Part shown: piece by piece, positions 49,720 to 58,269 of the stretch
Layout of the letters: each line of letters opens with the position of its first letter
How positions within the stretch are numbered: the first letter of the stretch is position 1
Origin: CBDCRK01 sp965220955
GTDB lineage: Bacteria; Desulfobacterota; Binatia; Bin18; CBDCRK01
DNA length: 64,000 nucleotides
Reading direction: 5' to 3'
Assembly (NCBI GenBank): GCA_965220955.1
Contig: CBDCRK010000017.1
Location: forward strand, 124,001-188,000
Position numbers and translations under genes: made by a program
The notes under the pieces: generated by a model
Databases searched by the model: none
The model's input: the letters and a program-made list of their open reading frames with translations, nothing else
What the model was told of the DNA's origin: nothing

Positions 49720-49731
49720 AGGTCTGGATCT

Positions 49732-50529
49732 TTATCGACCCTGGAAGTTAGGCGCGCGCTTTTCCATAAAGGCCCGCACGCCTTCCTGATGATCCACGGT
49801 TTGCCCGCATCGTAGGTGGGTTTCCGCTTCCCGGTCCAGCATGGTGCGGAAATCCACCTCTGTCGAGGCATTGATGTTGGCCTTCATGTAGCGGTAACTG
49901 ACTAACGGGCCTGAGGCAATCCGCTCTGCCACCGCCATGGCCTCTTCCCATAATTTATCATGCGGAACTACTCGGTTCACCAGCCCAATCTTATGGGCCT
50001 CCTCTGCCGAAATCATGTCCGGTAGAAAGAAGAGTTCCTTGGCTTTTGCTTCTCCCACCAAACGCGTTAACTGCCAGGTGGAGCCATAGTCCCCGCCATA
50101 GCCTACCCGGGCATAGGCTGTACCCAAGCGGGCTTGGTCGGAGGCAATGCGCAGATCACACGACATGGCTATTCCTAATCCTGCGCCTGCTACCGGACCG
50201 TTCACCACGGCAATAGTTACTTTAGGGAGATTATAAAGCAGCCAGGGCCACTGATGTCCCTCTCGCAAATGATCGACCTGTTGCTCCAGTGTAGCCCCAG
50301 AGATTTCTTCTCCTCTTTGCATAGCGGATACGTCCCCACCAGCGCAGAAGCCTCGGCCGGCTCCGGTCAGAATCACCGCGCCAACCTCCGGGCTGTTGGC
50401 CATCTCCCGCAATGCGGCGACAGCGGCGGTGCCCATTGCCGGGGTGAGGGCATTCAACTTATCGGGACGGTTCATAGTCAGAATACCCACTCGATTCTTC
50501 ACTTCAACTTTGAGATCTTCTGTGGCCAT
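49732..50529 (-). CDS. Enoyl-CoA hydratase/isomerase (crotonase family)
   Basis: A 265-residue crotonase-fold protein. The oxyanion-hole segments are TGAGRGFCAGGDVS and NGPVAGAGLGIAMSCDLRIA. Where classical hydratases have the second catalytic glutamate, this protein has VGYGGDYGSTW, so isomerase or hydrolase activity is as likely as hydration. GAAGGAGAGG precedes the start. It is a stand-alone gene that may serve with the acyl-CoA dehydrogenases of the window. Confidence 0.88.
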   Translation of the reverse strand: MATEDLKVEVKNRVGILTMNRPDKLNALTPAMGTAAVAALREMANSPEVGAVILTGAGRGFCAGGDVSAMQRGEEISGATLEQQVDHLREGHQWPWLLYNLPKVTIAVVNGPVAGAGLGIAMSCDLRIASDQARLGTAYARVGYGGDYGSTWQLTRLVGEAKAKELFFLPDMISAEEAHKIGLVNRVVPHDKLWEEAMAVAERIASGPLVSYRYMKANINASTEVDFRTMLDREAETHLRCGQTVDHQEGVRAFMEKRAPNFQGR

Positions 50530-50743
50530 AGCCTCTCCTTCTTATAGTGGCTTATAGTGGTAGATTAGGATGGTTGCATTCTATATTGTTTTGCGGATAA
50601 AGGAAAAGATCCCAAGAGGCCACCACGTATAAAGGGGACTGTGGCTGATTTAAGGTAGTGGTTCGGGGGCCGGGGGTTATCCTGATCCCGTTCGACCAGA
50701 GATCATAGGGTGGGCATTGCCCACAAGAGAAGAAAGGATACTA

Positions 50744-51766
50744 ATGGCAGGCAAGCTAACGTTGAGTGCGGTTGACCAATCACCTGTGCGTGAGGGCGAT
50801 ACGGCCACAGATGCTCTGCGGGAGACCATTGCGCTGGCAGTAGCAACCGAGGCTCTGGGCTATAAGCGATTTTGGGTGGCAGAGCATCATAATCTTCCGG
50901 GTTTCGCCGGTACTAGTCCGGAGATCATGATTGGCCAGATTGCTGCTCGTACAAACACTATCCGTGTGGGCAGTGGTGGGGTCATGTTATCGCATTACAG
51001 CGCATTCAAAGTGGCAGAGATGTTCCGCATGATGGAATCATTGTATCCCGGCCGCATTGATCTCGGGATTGGCCGGGCCCCAGGCAGTGACCAACGCACG
51101 GCTGCTGCCCTGGCCTATCCTGGAGTGCCGCGAGATATCCGCTATTTCCCTGAGCAGGTTGATGACGTACTGGGGTATTTAGGTGATAACCTGGATCCCT
51201 CGCACCCCTTTGCCCAGGTTCATGTCGGGCCAGGACCTGGAACCATGCCCGAGGTATGGCTGCTGGGCTCCGGGATTGACTCCGCCCAGTTGGCGGCTGA
51301 GCGGGGACTGCCCTTTAGCTACGCGCATTTCTTCGGCCTCGGGACAGAGCACGGGCCAGAAATTGTAGAGATTTACCGCCGCGGGTTTCGTCCCTCAGCC
51401 TTCCTATCCCGGCCTCAGGTCAATGTGGCCGTGCAGGCGTTATGTGCTGAAACTGAGGAAGAAGCGCACCGCTTAGCAGCCAGCCGCAACCTAATGCGCC
51501 TTAAGATTATTCAGGGACTGCGGGGTGGTATCCCGAGCGTGGAAGATGCCTTGGCCTATCCCTACCGTCCACAAGAGTTGGCTTATCTTAAACAGTCCGC
51601 TTCTTCCAACCTTGATGGCGACCCTCAACAGGTTCGGCAGAAACTAGCAGGTATTGCCGAGTTATATCAGACCACGGATCTTAGTGTGGTTACTATTTGT
51701 TACGAGTTTGCCGCGCGCATTCGCTCCTACAAGCTTGTGGCTGAGGCGTGTGGTATCACGGGCTAA
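50744..51766 (+). CDS. LLM-class flavin-dependent oxidoreductase
   Basis: A 340-residue luciferase-like monooxygenase-fold protein. I use ATG 50744 with AAAGGA before it. LSAVDQSPVREGDTATDALR, WVAEHHNLPGFAGTSPEIM, VGSGGVMLSHYSAFKVAEMF and IDLGIGRAPGSDQRTAAAL are diagnostic of the FMN-dependent LLM subgroup with MsnO8/YhbW-like sequence. The region 50702-50724 before it holds a palindromic repeat. The substrate is unknown. Confidence 0.88.
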   Translation: MAGKLTLSAVDQSPVREGDTATDALRETIALAVATEALGYKRFWVAEHHNLPGFAGTSPEIMIGQIAARTNTIRVGSGGVMLSHYSAFKVAEMFRMMESLYPGRIDLGIGRAPGSDQRTAAALAYPGVPRDIRYFPEQVDDVLGYLGDNLDPSHPFAQVHVGPGPGTMPEVWLLGSGIDSAQLAAERGLPFSYAHFFGLGTEHGPEIVEIYRRGFRPSAFLSRPQVNVAVQALCAETEEEAHRLAASRNLMRLKIIQGLRGGIPSVEDALAYPYRPQELAYLKQSASSNLDGDPQQVRQKLAGIAELYQTTDLSVVTICYEFAARIRSYKLVAEACGITG

Positions 51767-52394
51767 ATGCCAGCCCGAGAGAGCATCGAAGTCCGCACCC
51801 TGGTCTTCTTTGCACCAGAGGCCTAAGCTTAGGTACCAGAACAAAAACTCTTACACCTCTTATTCCTTCCCCTTCGATGGGGGAGGGCCAGGGTGGGGGT
51901 GAGAACCACCAAAGCGCCCCTTTTTGCCTACCTCGTCCTTTTATCCTTCTCTTTCCCCCGACGGGGCATACAAGACATACCCAATAGGCAAAGGATGTCT
52001 GGATTCTGGAAAAGAAATCATAGGGTGGGCCTTGCTCATCAGAATGCAGAGTGCCTTAGTCCTTCTACCTAGAGAGCACTCAGTACCTGTGGAAGGTCTG
52101 GCGTTGATGCCCCTCCTTGAGCAATAGTATTAGAGAGATACGAAGCCATCCTACTTTTATCTTGACCTCTGCAGGGTGTAAGAGATAGAGCATTGTAGTA
52201 CCGTGTCTACTCTAAGATGGTGCGTAACTGGAGGCGCTTATCCGTGGGCCTTAAGCGTAGCGTCAGCGAAGTCGAAGGACAAAGCCGAAGAACCTACAGG
52301 CCTCAACCCACAGTTTTAGGATGCACACGATAGTAGGGTTGGCACGGCCCGTCAGAATGCCAAAATACCTGTTGTCCTACGTAAGGAGGTTACA
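51767..52394. other. 630-bp intergenic region with repeats and one promoter-like site
   Basis: No gene is seen. The region holds a CCTTCCCC/GGGGGAGGG palindrome at about 51867-51885 with a GGGTGGGGG tail, and two copies of a GGTGGGC/GCCCAC-type element at about 52022-52045 and 52332-52358 (both followed by CAGAATGC). A promoter-like TTGACC (52162-52167) lies 18 bp from TAGAGC (52186-52191), the same arrangement as at 62296. AAGGAGG at the end serves the next gene. Confidence 0.45.
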
Positions 52395-53336
52395 ATGGAA
52401 CAGATACGGGCAGTTGTAGTTGATACCAATGCTGAAGAACGACTTGTTGTACAGAATGTCCCGGCACCATCGCCTTCACCCTCTGAGGCGCTTGTACGGG
52501 TTGCTGCGATCTCGCTTAACCTGGGGGAGGTGCGCCGATCAATGACAGCGGATACTGGCTGGCGTCCTGGTTGGGACCTGGCTGGTACAGTAGAAAAAGC
52601 AGCGGCTGATGGCTCCGGCCCGCCTGTGGGCGCGCGTGTGGTTGGGTTTCTTCCGTCAGGGGCCTGGGCGGAACTGGTGGTGGTGCCCACCCATGCCTTA
52701 GCTGTGCTGCCCGACGTTGTATCCTTTGCGGATGCTGCCACGCTGCCGGTTGCTGGTTTGACCGCCCTCTATTCGTTGGAGCGCGGCGGTTTTCTGCTCG
52801 GGCGCTCTATTCTGGTGACCGGAGCATCAGGAGGAGTTGGTCATTTTGCCTGTCAACTGGCCCGGCATGCGGGAGCACGGGTCATTGGTTCGGTTCGACG
52901 CGCGGAGCGCGAAAAGCACGCCCGGGAGGCTGGCTCTCATGAGGTGGTAGTTGGCGAGGATTTATCCCTGGCGGCTAAGTTCGGCCCATACCATATGATT
53001 CTGGAATCGGTGGGCGGGGACTCGCTTGCGGCCGCGCTCTCAATGCTTGCGCCTGAGGGAGTTTGTGTACTCTATGGTGTGTCCGCCTCTGCAGAAACCA
53101 CCTTCAACTCCAGAACTTTCTTCACCATAGGTGGAGCAAGTCTCTATGGGCTTATTCTCTTCCACGAGATCAAGTACAAGCCAGCTTCGCAAGGGCTGGC
53201 GCAGCTGGTTCGTTTGGTTGCCGAAGGAGCGCTGCGCCCACAGATTGAAGTACAAGCACCGTGGACGGATATTGCCGATGCTGCGCATAGGCTGTTCAAT
53301 CGGGGTATTGCCGGCAAAGCGGTTTTGCTTTTCTAA
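52395..53336 (+). CDS. Medium-chain dehydrogenase/reductase (quinone oxidoreductase type)
   Basis: A 313-residue zinc-free MDR enzyme. The GroES-like part begins EQIRAVVVDTNAEERLV and includes GWDLAGTVEKAA and GARVVGFLPSGAWAE. The Rossmann part has SILVTGASGGVGHFACQLA. No zinc-ligand cysteines are visible. The usual role is NADPH-dependent reduction of quinones or enones. AAGGAGG precedes the ATG. A nitroreductase-like gene follows after 46 bp, and the pair may be an operon. Confidence 0.87.
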   Translation: MEQIRAVVVDTNAEERLVVQNVPAPSPSPSEALVRVAAISLNLGEVRRSMTADTGWRPGWDLAGTVEKAAADGSGPPVGARVVGFLPSGAWAELVVVPTHALAVLPDVVSFADAATLPVAGLTALYSLERGGFLLGRSILVTGASGGVGHFACQLARHAGARVIGSVRRAEREKHAREAGSHEVVVGEDLSLAAKFGPYHMILESVGGDSLAAALSMLAPEGVCVLYGVSASAETTFNSRTFFTIGGASLYGLILFHEIKYKPASQGLAQLVRLVAEGALRPQIEVQAPWTDIADAAHRLFNRGIAGKAVLLF

Positions 53337-53382
53337 TGATGACGTTTGACACAGAGTTAGATCGGAGAGGAAGGGAGAAGTG

Positions 53383-54147
53383 ATGAGAAAGATAAAAATC
53401 ATTCTTGCTCTTGTGGCTGGTATAAGTGTGCTGGGCATGGGACCACAGGGCTATACTCAGACCGAGAGTCCTGCCGAGGTCAAAAAAGGAATTGCACCTA
53501 AAGACCGTGCTGCCGTGGATCACATTCTGACCACTACCCGTACTGTGCGCAGGCGTCTTGACCTTACCCGCCCAGTGGAGCCTGAGGTTATCGAAGAAGC
53601 CATTGAGGTTGCTTTCCAGGCGCCGACCGGGTCCAATAGACAAAACTGGCACTTTGTGGTCATCACCGATCCAGAAAAGAAGAAGGCCATTGCCGATATC
53701 TACCGCAGGGGCGCTGACAAGTATGTTAATATGCCACGTCCCGAGTATGGCGCGGATGACCCGCGTATAAAACAGATGGCGCGGATCGGCAAATCAGGGG
53801 CCCATCTCTACCAGCATATGCAGGAAGTACCGGTGCTGGTGATTGCTTGTATAGAAGGGCGAGTAGAGAATGAGCCTCCTGCCGCGCAGGCTGGTCTATA
53901 TGGGTCGATTCTGCCTGCTGGTTGGTCCTTTATGCTGGCCTTGCGAGCTCGGGGGCTTGGGGCTGCGTGGACAACTCTACACTTAATACACGAGAAAGAA
54001 GCTGCACAGGTTCTAGGAATTCCAGAAAACATTACCCAAGCGGTGCTGTTTCCTGTGGCGTATTATACAGGCACGGACTTCAAGCCGGCCAAACGGCTTC
54101 CAGCCCGAGAGCGTACGCACTGGAATAGCTGGGGACAGCAGCGCTAA
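53383..54147 (+). CDS. Nitroreductase-family flavoprotein with an N-terminal hydrophobic leader
   Basis: A 254-residue protein. Residues about 50-254 are a nitroreductase domain (TTTRTVRRRLDLTRPVEPEV, AFQAPTGSNRQNWHFVVIT, GLGAAWTTLHL). The first 28 residues, MRKIKIILALVAGISVLGMG followed by a polar stretch, look like a Sec signal peptide. Cytoplasmic nitroreductases lack such a leader, so either the enzyme is exported or the true start is a later Met. GGAAGGGAG lies before the chosen start and supports it. It probably reduces nitro, quinone or similar groups with FMN. Confidence 0.75.
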   Translation: MRKIKIILALVAGISVLGMGPQGYTQTESPAEVKKGIAPKDRAAVDHILTTTRTVRRRLDLTRPVEPEVIEEAIEVAFQAPTGSNRQNWHFVVITDPEKKKAIADIYRRGADKYVNMPRPEYGADDPRIKQMARIGKSGAHLYQHMQEVPVLVIACIEGRVENEPPAAQAGLYGSILPAGWSFMLALRARGLGAAWTTLHLIHEKEAAQVLGIPENITQAVLFPVAYYTGTDFKPAKRLPARERTHWNSWGQQR

Positions 54148-54189
54148 ATCGGGCTGGAACTGGGGTAGTAGATAAGGAGGTAGTTGGTA

Positions 54190-54315
54190 ATGAAGCTTTA
54201 TAACTTTTTCCGCAGTTCAGCCTCGTATCGGGTGCGTATTGCCCTCAACCTTAAGGGCCAGGAGTATGAGCAGGTGCAGGTCCATCTGCGCCGTGGCGGT
54301 GGCAGGCATCCTTAA
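54190..54315 (+). pseudogene. N-terminal stub of a glutathione S-transferase/maleylacetoacetate isomerase-like gene
   Basis: After AAGGAGG the ATG opens MKLYNFFRSSASYRVRIALN, then LKGQEYEQVQVHLRRGGG, the thioredoxin-like start of zeta-class GST/maleylacetoacetate isomerase with its catalytic SSxS motif. The frame ends at TAA 54313 after 41 codons, so only the first fifth of the gene is left. Confidence 0.7.
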
Positions 54316-54400
54316 GGATATAGAGAATATCAAAAACAGCCCCCTGCCGTAGAAGGGATTTAATTTCTTTTGGACTGCTCTCAACCTCAGCAACTTGGTA

Positions 54401-54628
54401 TTAGTTCCGAGCACAGGCTCCTGGGCCTTGTGGATCACCACAGGTACCACAGGGGGCCATGGCCTCATGCGATACCTCACTGCCACTGTGGTTACCAACG
54501 GTAAAGGTAGAAAGGAGCTTCTCCAATTTCTGGCTATAACAAGACGGGCAAGCAGGGCTTGCGGTACCTAGCACTAGTTCTTCAAACTCGTGTCCGCACT
54601 TCTTGCAGGTATACTCAAACAGGGGCAT
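54401..54628 (-). CDS. FmdB-family zinc-ribbon protein
   Basis: A 75-residue protein with the FmdB-type N-terminal zinc ribbon: MPLFEYTCKKCGHEFEELV followed by ACPSCYSQKLEKLLSTFTVG. The two CxxC pairs are complete. The C-terminal tail adds CGTCG and a further Cys. The family was named from a formamidase regulator, but most members have no known target. AAAGGAG precedes the start. It is 57 bp downstream of, and on the same strand as, the acyl-CoA dehydrogenase at 54686. Confidence 0.85.
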   Translation of the reverse strand: MPLFEYTCKKCGHEFEELVLGTASPACPSCYSQKLEKLLSTFTVGNHSGSEVSHEAMAPCGTCGDPQGPGACARN

Positions 54629-54685
54629 GAGAATTTCTCCTTTCTGGGTGATCGGTGGACCCAGATCTACAATCTGAAATCTGCC

Positions 54686-55876
54686 TTATCCCTTTGGCAA
54701 CCCCAAGACGCGCTCGCCAATGATGTTACGCTGGATCTCGCTGGTGCCGCCAGCGATTGTGTATTGTCGGGCGCTGAGCACACGATTGAACCAGCGTGGG
54801 GCGTCGGACACAAGCTCGGTAGGCTCATTCACGATGCTATTGACGCCCAGCAGTTCACTAGCGAACTCGGCAATGCGTACGCCCAACTCAGAGCCGCCCA
54901 ATTTCAGCATCGATCCTTCAGGTCCGGGCGGTTGACCCTTGAGCTGGCGGGTGAGGCTGCGCAGGCGGGTATATTTGAGGCTTTCACACTCGATCATCAG
55001 CTGCGCTATCTTTTGGCGCACCCATTCCTGCTCCCACGCCGGCCGGCCGTCGATAGGCATCTGCCGGGCCAGGGCTGCCAGCCGTTCTACTTGTTCGGCA
55101 TAGTTGCCGCCGCCGGCAATGGTCCGCTCGAACATTAGCGTGGTAACAGCAACCTTCCAGCCTTGGTTCTGCGGACCTACCAGGTTAGTCTTGGGCACAC
55201 GCACATCCTCAAAAAAGACTTCATTAAAATGGGCATGCCCATTCATAAGCACTAGAGGTCGCACCGTGATGCCAGGAGTTTTCATATCGACTAATATATA
55301 GCTGATACCCTGGTGCTTGGGAGCGTTGGGGTCGGTTCGCACCAGCATGAAGATCCAGTCCGCGTATTGAGCGCCCGAGGTCCACACCTTCTGCCCATTG
55401 ACCAGGAAGAAATCCCCCATGTCGGCGGCCCGGGTTTGCAGGCCAGCCAAGTCAGAGCCCGCGCCGGGCTCTGAATAGCCCTGACACCAAATATCGTCGC
55501 TACTGAGAATACGCGACAGGAACCGTTGCTTTTGCTCGTCTGTCCCCCACTGCATCAAGGTTGGGCCGCACAGGGCAAGGCCCGAGAATCCTGGAATAAC
55601 CGGCGCTCGTGCGTCGGTGTACTCTTCATCAAAAATCACCTGTTCCATGATACCGGCTCCGCGTCCGCCATAGTCCTTAGGCCAGGCGATTCCTACCCAG
55701 CCAGCAGCATACATGGTTTTTTGCCAGGCCCGACGCTGCTCAAAGGTCTCGCGGTCCGGGGCAACACGCTCATCCCTGGCATCGACCACACATAGGTCAG
55801 AGGGTAGATTGGCTGCCAACCAGTTCCGTACTTCAGCCCGAAAGGCTTCTTGTTCGGGGGTGTACTGGAAATCCAT
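54686..55876 (-). CDS. Acyl-CoA dehydrogenase (FadE-like)
   Basis: A 396-residue acyl-CoA dehydrogenase. Motifs are GWVGIAWPKDYGGRGAGIME, CQGYSEPGAGSDLAGLQTR (flavin loop) and TIAGGTSEIQRNIIGERVLG at the C-terminus. The AGGT in place of the classical EGT means the catalytic base is likely supplied elsewhere, as in several actinobacterial and sterol-type FadE enzymes. GAGGAGG precedes the start. Chain specificity is unknown. It differs clearly from the ACAD10/11-like enzyme at 9164. Confidence 0.92.
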   Translation of the reverse strand: MDFQYTPEQEAFRAEVRNWLAANLPSDLCVVDARDERVAPDRETFEQRRAWQKTMYAAGWVGIAWPKDYGGRGAGIMEQVIFDEEYTDARAPVIPGFSGLALCGPTLMQWGTDEQKQRFLSRILSSDDIWCQGYSEPGAGSDLAGLQTRAADMGDFFLVNGQKVWTSGAQYADWIFMLVRTDPNAPKHQGISYILVDMKTPGITVRPLVLMNGHAHFNEVFFEDVRVPKTNLVGPQNQGWKVAVTTLMFERTIAGGGNYAEQVERLAALARQMPIDGRPAWEQEWVRQKIAQLMIECESLKYTRLRSLTRQLKGQPPGPEGSMLKLGGSELGVRIAEFASELLGVNSIVNEPTELVSDAPRWFNRVLSARQYTIAGGTSEIQRNIIGERVLGLPKG

Positions 55877-56034
55877 GTGTTATCCTCCTCTGATTCGATT
55901 TAGATACTCTATCACCGAGCTAGGAGATGTGCAATTTTCTCTATAGGCCGTCAAGAAGCTTGGGGTGGCTACTTTTTAAGTAAAAGAATCATCCCTGGTT
56001 TCATAGAGGCTTTTTTGCTAAAGGAGGTCCATTA

Positions 56035-56079
56035 ATGTGGGATTGCCGAGGCGTTTGCGGCGTGATTGAGAGTATCTGA
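56035..56079 (+). CDS. Ribosome-site-led 14-codon peptide upstream of a reductase gene
   Basis: AAAGGAGG lies 7 bases before ATG 56035, and the frame MWDCRGVCGVIESI ends at 56079, 15 bases before the next ATG. It could be a leader peptide or the worn-down remnant of a larger gene. Two cysteines in CRGVC are noticeable but no function can be assigned. Confidence 0.25.
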   Translation: MWDCRGVCGVIESI

Positions 56080-56094
56080 ACACAGGAGGATTAT

Positions 56095-57105
56095 ATGAAG
56101 GTTTGTGAGATCAAAGACGAATTTGGCATTGATGCCCTGAAGCTGTCCGAGCGAGCTGAGCAGGCTCCTAAACACGGCCAAGTAGCCGTACGGGTCAAGG
56201 CTACATCGCTCAATTACCGTGATTTGATGACCGTTAAGAATGGGGGTAGGTTTCGTGATCTACACCTGCCGCTCATTCCCTTGTCTGATGGCGCTGGAGA
56301 AGTTGTCAAGGTGGGCGACGGGGTTACCCGCGTTAAGCCAGGAGACCGTGTTGCCGGCATCTTTATGCAGACCTGGCTGGCAGGTGATCCTATCCCAGAT
56401 CACGGCCGGTCGGCGTTAGGCGGAGCCATCGATGGCATGCTGGCTGAGGAGGTAGTTCTGCACGAGGATGGGCTAGTGCAGGTGCCGGAGTATATGTCTT
56501 ATGAGGATGCCGCGACTCTACCCTGCGCAGCGGTTACCGCGTGGCAGGGATTGGTCACTAAAGGAGGATTAAAGGCTGGTGACTCTATCTTGGTACAGGG
56601 GACTGGTGGAGTCTCGATTTTTGCCCTGCAGTTTGCCAAGGTAGCTGGGGCGCGGGTGATCATAACGTCTAGCAGTAATGAAAAATTGGAACGAGCCCGG
56701 CAGCTGGGTGCCTCGGATTTGATTAACTATAAAACCACACCGGACTGGGACAAGCGGGTGCTAGAACTGACTGACGGTAGGGGCGTGGATCATGTGGTAG
56801 AAGTAGGTGGACCTGGTACACTAGAAAAATCTTTTCGGGCGGTACGCGTTGGCGGTACGGTCAGCCTGATTGGCATTCTTGCAGGGCCTGGAGAGATCGA
56901 TCCTATGCCGGTGCTTATGAAGAGCATCCGGCTGCAAGGCGTCTATGTTGGCTCGCGTGACATGTTTGAAGCCATGAACCAGGCTATGGCGATCCACAAG
57001 ATCCCGCCTGTTATTGATCGCGTATTTCCTTTTGCGGAAACGCGTGAAGCCCTCAGATACATGGAAAGCGCGGCGCACTTTGGCAAGATTGTTATCACGT
57101 TGTAA
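56095..57105 (+). CDS. Zinc-independent NAD(P)-dependent alcohol dehydrogenase/quinone reductase (MDR)
   Basis: A 336-residue MDR enzyme: KATSLNYRDLMTVKNGG, LIPLSDGAGEVVKVGDGVTR, then SILVQGTGGVSIFALQFAKV for NAD(P) binding and ITLRYMESAAHFGKIVI-type ending. There is no zinc-binding Cys cluster, so it is a reductase of the QOR/AL-type subgroup. AGGAGG precedes the ATG. The F420-type PPOX gene follows after 39 bp and is probably co-transcribed. Confidence 0.87.
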   Translation: MKVCEIKDEFGIDALKLSERAEQAPKHGQVAVRVKATSLNYRDLMTVKNGGRFRDLHLPLIPLSDGAGEVVKVGDGVTRVKPGDRVAGIFMQTWLAGDPIPDHGRSALGGAIDGMLAEEVVLHEDGLVQVPEYMSYEDAATLPCAAVTAWQGLVTKGGLKAGDSILVQGTGGVSIFALQFAKVAGARVIITSSSNEKLERARQLGASDLINYKTTPDWDKRVLELTDGRGVDHVVEVGGPGTLEKSFRAVRVGGTVSLIGILAGPGEIDPMPVLMKSIRLQGVYVGSRDMFEAMNQAMAIHKIPPVIDRVFPFAETREALRYMESAAHFGKIVITL

Positions 57106-57144
57106 CCGACTACCCGGTTTGTGATCGCTAATACGGAGGAAAAG

Positions 57145-57573
57145 ATGGCATTAGCGAAAGAAGAAATTGAGAGTTTTCTGGCTGAGCGGCGTAACGCCGT
57201 CCTGGGCACAATCCGTAAAGATGGCTCGCCGCAACTGAACCCCATGTGGTTCCACTGGACTGGTGAGGTGTTCTACATTTCCACTACCAAACCCCGCTTC
57301 AAGTATGCCCATATCTCGCGTGATTCGCGGGTAACGCTCTGTATTGACGACGCGACCGGGTTTAAGACCGTGATTGTTGAAGGGCAAGCCGAAATTGTTG
57401 AGGAGGACATCTGGGGACCAACCCGAATGATTGTTGAGAAGTACGTGGGTAAAGAAAATGCAGAGGCCCGACTTGCCCAGCTTCGTACGGAGCCGCGGGT
57501 GCTCATTGTTGTGCGCCCGCACAAGTGGATCTCCTGGGATATTGGCGGGCGGGCCGGGTCTAGAACCGAATAA
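57145..57573 (+). CDS. PPOX-class F420-dependent oxidoreductase/biliverdin-reductase-like split barrel protein
   Basis: A 142-residue split-barrel protein. GGAGGAAAAG precedes ATG 57145. FLAERRNAVLGTIRKDGSPQ, LNPMWFHWTGEVFYISTTKP, FKYAHISRDSRVTLCIDD and RVLIVVRPHKWISWDIGG match the PPOX-class F420-dependent enzymes, which reduce enones or pigments with F420H2. The 15-residue tail is basic and variable. It adds to several other likely F420 users in the window. Confidence 0.85.
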   Translation: MALAKEEIESFLAERRNAVLGTIRKDGSPQLNPMWFHWTGEVFYISTTKPRFKYAHISRDSRVTLCIDDATGFKTVIVEGQAEIVEEDIWGPTRMIVEKYVGKENAEARLAQLRTEPRVLIVVRPHKWISWDIGGRAGSRTE

Positions 57574-57583
57574 AAAGAAGAAC

Positions 57584-58123
57584 TCAGGCCGAAGGCTGGG
57601 CTGCAATCGTAGCCTTGGCTGTCAGCGTCCCCAGGACGTTATCGATCTTATCGCTCATGGTCCAGGTAGCTTTATAAGCAATGGTACCGTCCCGGTCGAT
57701 TACATAGATCATGTTGGGCAAAGAACCAAATTGCTGCGATATCTCATCTTCCATAGTATCAACCACCACCGTGGCTGCCATTTGCCGGGTCTAAGCAAGT
57801 TCGCTAGCATACCGTCGCCGTTCCGCTAAATTCTGGGGCTGTACGTATTGCCGGTAGGCCGGCTCACCAGGGTGGGGATCTCGAGTATACACCACCACAA
57901 ATTCTACCCCTTTGTCCCCGTACTTCTCCCTCAGTTGTTCTATTGGGGCTACCTGCCCCAAAAAGGACGGTCAAGTAATAGCGCTAAATTCCAGCACTAC
58001 CACCTTACCCTGCAATCCGGAAAGTGAGACTTTTCTCCTGTGTATAGTTTTAAAAAGGTTAATCTTGAACATGTCCTTGAGCATAAAAGGTGGGTTATCG
58101 GAATAATCGTCTGTGAATTGCAT
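57584..58123 (-). CDS. Deiodinase-like redoxin with in-frame UGA (candidate selenoprotein), one further amber codon
   Basis: On the minus strand AGAGGAAAGG precedes ATG 58123. One frame of 179 codons runs to TGA 57584, with a thioredoxin-like fold of the iodothyronine-deiodinase/AhpC-TSA kind: VVVLEFSAIT-UGA-PSFLGQV, then EKYGDKGVEFVVVYTRDPHP and MIYVIDRDGTIAYKATW. Codon 51 (57971-57973) is UGA exactly where this family has its catalytic Cys or selenocysteine. A hairpin meeting bacterial SECIS rules starts 9 bases after it. Codon 111 (57791-57793) is UAG and is not explained; it may be a nonsense mutation or a sequencing error, so the gene may be inactive. No frame change is needed anywhere. 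Confidence 0.7.
57943..57961 (-). promoter_or_regulatory. SECIS-like hairpin after the in-frame UGA
   Basis: Read on the minus strand, TTGGGGC (57961-57955), loop AGGTA (57954-57950) and GCCCCAA (57949-57943) form a perfect 7-bp stem. Sixteen bases separate the UGA from the loop. Bacterial SECIS elements need a 16-37-base distance, a 4-16-bp upper stem and a G among the first two loop bases; all are met. The AGGU loop resembles that of the E. coli fdhF element. Confidence 0.6.
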
Positions 58124-58269
58124 AACCTTTCCTCTTCGCGGGAATAACCCCTAGGGGAACACAAACCCGCTGTGCCAACACTTTCGTAGCGGTAACAGCA
58201 GGAAAAATTGTATGTCTGAATGGATTTTGGTATTAGGCTAGGACTATCAAAGCAAAAAGGAGTAATGAT

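Noticed and set aside
57791..57793. UAG in the redoxin gene as pyrrolysine
   Set aside because: No pylT/pylS or methylamine genes are seen and the position has no reason to be pyrrolysine.
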